Below are positions 33,481 through 37,032 of a stretch of DNA of 37,032 bases, piece after piece. The notes under the pieces are model-generated. The model worked only from the letters and a program-made list of their open reading frames with translations. It made no database searches and was not told where the DNA came from. Position 1 is the first letter of the stretch. The number at the start of each line of letters is the position of its first letter. The stretch is from Methylococcaceae bacterium UBA4132. Lineage in GTDB: Bacteria; Pseudomonadota; Gammaproteobacteria; Methylococcales; Methylomonadaceae. The DNA lies in assembly GCA_002380945.1 (NCBI GenBank), contig DFWO01000080.1, positions 1 through 37,032 on the forward strand. Reading direction: 5' to 3'. The translations under genes were made by a program, and so were the position numbers.

Positions 33481-33960
33481 ATAAGCGCGATATTTTCGAG
33501 ATGTGAAAAAAGCTCCCAGAGACGGTGTTATCCCAACAGTTAGCCTTACGACTCATGCTTTGCTGGATAGCGTGTTGCTTGAGTAGTTTATGGTGACTGT
33601 CAGAGACGTATTGGCTGCATCGGTAGCAGACCTTTGTCGGGCTTGCGTTTCCAGAGTGCCATTAATAGGGCATCATTGAGTCGTATTGATTAGGTGCGTT
33701 GGCGTGGGTGGTTGCTTTAAAGCGTCGCTTTGTTATACACGCTAAATCCGCCTCCCGCATCACGAATAGTTTGATTGATGGGCTTTCATTCAGGCGTACC
33801 TCACTTTTGTTCCCTACTTGTGTATCGATATGTGTAAGGTATTGGCGTTCACGCCTAGCTCCTTAGCGGTTTCTGATACGGATTTATTCGACTCAATCGC
33901 CTGTCTTACTGCCAATTCTCTAAATTCAGCCATGTAGCTTTGATGGGGTGTTTTTTTCAT
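33481..33960 (-). pseudogene. Degenerate IS3-family transposase (OrfA and OrfB fragments)
   Basis: On the minus strand an OrfA start (ATG 33960) reads MAEFRELAVRQAIE...SVSETAKELGVNANTLH, a classical IS3 helix-turn-helix, but hits a stop at 33814. Downstream fragments of OrfB remain: VMREADLACITKRRFKATT (about 33700-33765), DALLMALWKRKPDKGL (about 33630-33680), and after a frameshift SQYVSDSHHKLLKQHAIQQS with CWDNTVSGSFF (to about 33500). The catalytic Glu of the DDE triad, normally in xESFF, is Gly here. Large internal deletions and frameshifts make it inactive. Terminal inverted repeats were not identified, so the element's exact ends are unknown. Confidence 0.8.
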
Positions 33961-34150
33961 GCAGACTCTCTTGGTTTCTTTATTTGCCATTCTTGGCGGC
34001 TCTCAATTCAATAACCGTTGTTTATCACAGTTATTAGATATTTTTAGTATCCATTTTCTACCCTGTAATACTCTATTTTAAGTAGTTGTTCCTATCACTT
34101 TCTTAGGTAACAATGAAAAAAATACATTATTGTATGTAAGGAGGAAGGTT
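33961..34150. other. Region between IS3 remnant and the large membrane gene
   Basis: A/T-rich leader of the next gene. A strong ribosome binding site (taaggagga, near 34137-34145) is the clearest element. No promoter can be assigned with confidence, and no gene is seen. Confidence 0.5.
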
Positions 34151-37032
34151 ATGGCAGAAGAAAAAAAAGAAAGTGGCGGTCTAATGGCGGCTGTGCCAGT
34201 GACGGCAATGCTGGCGATACTGGCGGGTTTGTTTTTATCATCTTCGTTGCCTTATCAAGATGAACGACCATCGGTTCGTCCCTTGCAAGCTCACTATACT
34301 GCCGCGCAGGATGTGGAGGCTCGTTTGTGGCAAGATCCGTTTGCGGCGATAGATGGTATAAGCAATGATATGGAAAAGGATGAATGCAAAAGCTCAAATG
34401 CAGAAGTTGATAAGAATACACAGACACAAGCGCATGATAAGAAACGCATATATTGCAATCAAAGGAGTAATAAAAATATCACCATCTTTGCCATTACTCT
34501 GTCAGGCGGTTCATATCAGGAATCTGCGGAACAGCGAATGCGTCGGCGTTATGCAGTGCTTTCGGCTTTAATCAATCAGGGTTTTGCTCCTCAAGACGAG
34601 CAGCATATCGGTTATTTCCAGACTGAATCAGAAATAAATTTGCAGAAAAGAGTACCTTTTGAATGGTGGTCGTTCGCCCAGAAAGACAAAGAGCGAAAAT
34701 TATTGCTATTGTGGGTAGATGAATCAAGCTTACTCGAATGCCCCGCTGCAAAACTGAAGAAGCTATTGTTAGAGGCGAGTCCAGACAATACGCCAAATCA
34801 AATTCCCTCTATCTCCTATGCAGTGATTGGTCCGAATACGTCAACAGTTCTGCGTGATATGTTGAAAGAAGTTGAGCGTAACACGCCTGATATTTGTAGT
34901 GATAGTGCTAATAAGGCGTTGGGGAAAATTAACGGGCAGAATATAGTGTATTTTTCTGCTGGTGCAACGGCATCGGATAACAAGTTGTTAGAGGAATTGC
35001 AGACGGACACTGTTTCAAGCCTTGAAGCTGGGCAGATTATCCCTGAGACGGATGAAACCGTTTCAAGTTACTTTAATAAAGAAGATGTAAAGCTGTACCG
35101 CACTACCGCTACCGACAACGTTATGATGATAAGGTTAATGGAGGAGCTTAAGTTACGTCATATTGATAAAGAAGACCATGTTGTTATTCTTTCCGAAGGG
35201 GACACTTTTTATGGTCGCGCAATGCCTGAGGCTTTCAATGAAAAGTGGGACGCAGCATGGGGCAAGGATGATAATAATAAGACGATACATATCTACAGCT
35301 ATATGCGCGGACTGGACGGCAAATTGCCAGACAAGGACAGTAAGACGGCTAACTCGGTGGAGAAGAAGTCTGACAGTAAGGACAAGTCGGGTGTAAATGC
35401 CTCGATAGAGCTGCCAGAAGGGCAGAACCAGAAAGACTATTTGCGACGTATGGCGGCGAATATCTTTGAGTTGCATCAGTCTTTAAAAAATGGCGAAGAC
35501 AAGAATGGAAAGAAGAAAGGTATCGCCGCCATTGGTGTACTGGGTTCCGATGTACATGACAAACTGATGATCCTAGAAGCACTGCGCCAGCATTTTCCAC
35601 ACAAGCTGTTTTTTACTACCGACTTGGATGCCATTTACAGTCATTCGAGTAAGTTACCGCAAACACATAATTTGATAGTGGTCTCACCATTTGATTTGGT
35701 CTTACGTCACGAGTTGCAGGATAAAATTCCGCCTTTTCGTGATAGTTACCAGACAGCGTTTTTTCTTGCGACACAGATGGCACTGAAATATGAGCAGAGT
35801 ATCGCCGACGACTGGGTAGATAAATTTAAACTGCCCCCGCGCTTGTTTGAGATAGGGCGTAGCCGTCCAATACCTTTGCCCGCGAGTAAGGAGGGTACGG
35901 TTTCACCGACATATAAAGACGATGACTGCTCTTGGGCTGATTGGCAGAAATGTAATAATATCGTGCAACCACCGATTGTTACCACTTCCCCGTTTACCTT
36001 GGCATCAAAAGTCGTGTGGGTTGTCGTATTGACGACAATAAGTCTTCCTTTAGTTATTAGCTGGCGAGTACGCGAAAGTGTGTCGAAATGCAAGTCAGAT
36101 ACTTATGTCATGGTGTTGCTTTGGCTTTGGCTTCTGGTTCGATTAACGATGCAGATGTGGCCGTCTTATAACGAAGAACCGTTTTATTGGCATGAAGGCG
36201 TGAGTATCTGGTTCAGTCAATTGTTACGATTATCGGTTTTGCTGTTCGCTGTAGGGTTCTTTTTCTGGGGGCGTAAGCAAATCAAGGCTATGCAAGATGA
36301 ATTGCAAAAGATAATGTCGTCTGTGCCTAACGGGGAATCAATTTTTGCCTTACCCGTACGACCTGTGTCGCTCGATTTGGCTACAAGGTCTTCCAGTTTG
36401 GTTGCAGGTTGGAATTTGTTTTTTGTGGGTAGCTGGAAAAAAACAAGTGATCTACAGGTGAATCCTGACGATTTATGGAAAACGTATCTTGATTACTACT
36501 ACTGCGTTTGGAAGAAATTCCGTTTCTTTTCAGGCTCTGTGTTACGCGCAGTGACGCATGGCGTGGCATTCTTTTTGATGGCATTTCTACTAATATGCCA
36601 GACTGGTTTTCCTAATGTGCCAGCGCGTGGTGGTTTTGCTTTTGGCATGAATGGAGTCATCATTTTTATAGCGGTACTGGCAACTATATTTCTGACCATG
36701 TGGGTAGTCCAAAATGCTCGTTTATGCGAGCGGTTAATTACTCGTTTGTCCGAAAAACCCAGTCAATGGAATGAAATTGCCAGAAGATGGGCTATTCGTA
36801 AAAATAAAGTTGCACCCGAATGTGTGGAAGACTGGCTGGATATTCAACTGGTCGTCCGCCTGACAAAGACTATACAGCCGCTTATATGGGGTCCTGTGGT
36901 GTGCGTTGTTTTGTTGGTACTGGCACGCAGTCCGATTATAGACGATTGGGATATTCCGTGGGGGCTGGAGATAGTATTCATTGCTATGCTACTCTACGCT
37001 ATCTCCGCAGAAATATTTTTACAACAAGGTGC
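34151..37032 (+). CDS. Large membrane protein with receptor-like extracytoplasmic domain (partial)
   Basis: The frame is open from ATG 34151 (strong GGAGG nearby) to the window edge, 960 complete codons, so the C-terminus is missing. One membrane helix lies at about 12-30. A soluble region of about 590 residues follows, resembling a periplasmic-binding-protein fold: ITIFAITLSGGSY, ISYAVIGPNTSTVLRDML, LYRTTATDNVMMIRLMEEL, VVILSEGDTFYGRAM, AAIGVLGSDVHDKLMILEAL, LFFTTDLDAIY. Helices follow at about 620-638, 651-669, 688-707, 798-818, 833-853, 909-927 and 939-957. I recall such proteins only as hypotheticals, often beside uncharacterised genes. It may sense an external ligand and signal inward; that is inference. 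It is probably the first gene of an operon continuing past the window. Confidence 0.7.
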   Translation, partial: MAEEKKESGGLMAAVPVTAMLAILAGLFLSSSLPYQDERPSVRPLQAHYTAAQDVEARLWQDPFAAIDGISNDMEKDECKSSNAEVDKNTQTQAHDKKRIYCNQRSNKNITIFAITLSGGSYQESAEQRMRRRYAVLSALINQGFAPQDEQHIGYFQTESEINLQKRVPFEWWSFAQKDKERKLLLLWVDESSLLECPAAKLKKLLLEASPDNTPNQIPSISYAVIGPNTSTVLRDMLKEVERNTPDICSDSANKALGKINGQNIVYFSAGATASDNKLLEELQTDTVSSLEAGQIIPETDETVSSYFNKEDVKLYRTTATDNVMMIRLMEELKLRHIDKEDHVVILSEGDTFYGRAMPEAFNEKWDAAWGKDDNNKTIHIYSYMRGLDGKLPDKDSKTANSVEKKSDSKDKSGVNASIELPEGQNQKDYLRRMAANIFELHQSLKNGEDKNGKKKGIAAIGVLGSDVHDKLMILEALRQHFPHKLFFTTDLDAIYSHSSKLPQTHNLIVVSPFDLVLRHELQDKIPPFRDSYQTAFFLATQMALKYEQSIADDWVDKFKLPPRLFEIGRSRPIPLPASKEGTVSPTYKDDDCSWADWQKCNNIVQPPIVTTSPFTLASKVVWVVVLTTISLPLVISWRVRESVSKCKSDTYVMVLLWLWLLVRLTMQMWPSYNEEPFYWHEGVSIWFSQLLRLSVLLFAVGFFFWGRKQIKAMQDELQKIMSSVPNGESIFALPVRPVSLDLATRSSSLVAGWNLFFVGSWKKTSDLQVNPDDLWKTYLDYYYCVWKKFRFFSGSVLRAVTHGVAFFLMAFLLICQTGFPNVPARGGFAFGMNGVIIFIAVLATIFLTMWVVQNARLCERLITRLSEKPSQWNEIARRWAIRKNKVAPECVEDWLDIQLVVRLTKTIQPLIWGPVVCVVLLVLARSPIIDDWDIPWGLEIVFIAMLLYAISAEIFLQQG

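Overview
The window is bacterial chromosome, most likely from a gammaproteobacterium. Its conserved genes look like those of sulfur-oxidising or methanotrophic groups such as Thiotrichales or Methylococcales, though I cannot fix the genus from the sequence. The evidence for Gammaproteobacteria is an fmdB/aspS pairing, a class II PyrC, RNase T, Grx4, HemF, an rpoE-rseA-mucD cluster divergent from nadB, an E. coli-type GshA and a Rep helicase. Base composition is moderately AT-rich. Several intergenic ends carry short dispersed palindromes.

Layout. 1-6400: an HdeA-like periplasmic protein, aspS, a frameshifted PD-(D/E)XK nuclease gene, fmdB, then pyrC, rnt and grxD. 6500-12100: hemF with a coupled methyltransferase gene, followed by small housekeeping or orphan genes (DUF4870, VOC, HD hydrolase, Gfo/Idh oxidoreductase, DUF2024, a MarR regulator with a cysteine cluster, DUF1499). 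12100-13050 is decaying DNA: a vanZ-like gene broken by one nonsense codon and a possible transposase scrap. 13050-17100: the envelope-stress operon rpoE-rseA-mucD (minus strand) divergent from nadB, with an unusually short anti-sigma factor, no rseB/mucB, and a possible sigma-E promoter.

17200-25800: a lipoprotein, a dynamin-like GTPase with a polytopic membrane partner, tRNA-Arg(CCG), rep, the wreck of a toxin-antitoxin pair (intact antitoxin, internally deleted PIN toxin), a NYN/OST-HTH protein, and cysH overlapping gshA (sulfate assimilation feeding glutathione synthesis). 25900-33240: a membrane-anchored STAND NTPase ending in near-identical 120-bp repeats, recQ, and a CIO-type cytochrome bd oxidase (cydAB).

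33240-34150 holds a ghost of an IS3-family element. After it a very large gene starts behind a strong ribosome binding site and runs off the right edge. It encodes a single N-terminal membrane helix, a large domain resembling a periplasmic-binding protein, and a multi-helix membrane region. This gene and the STAND NTPase are the best candidates for a poorly described sensing or conflict system. The frameshifted nuclease, the PIN remnant and the NYN protein show that nuclease or defence-type cargo has repeatedly landed among housekeeping genes here.
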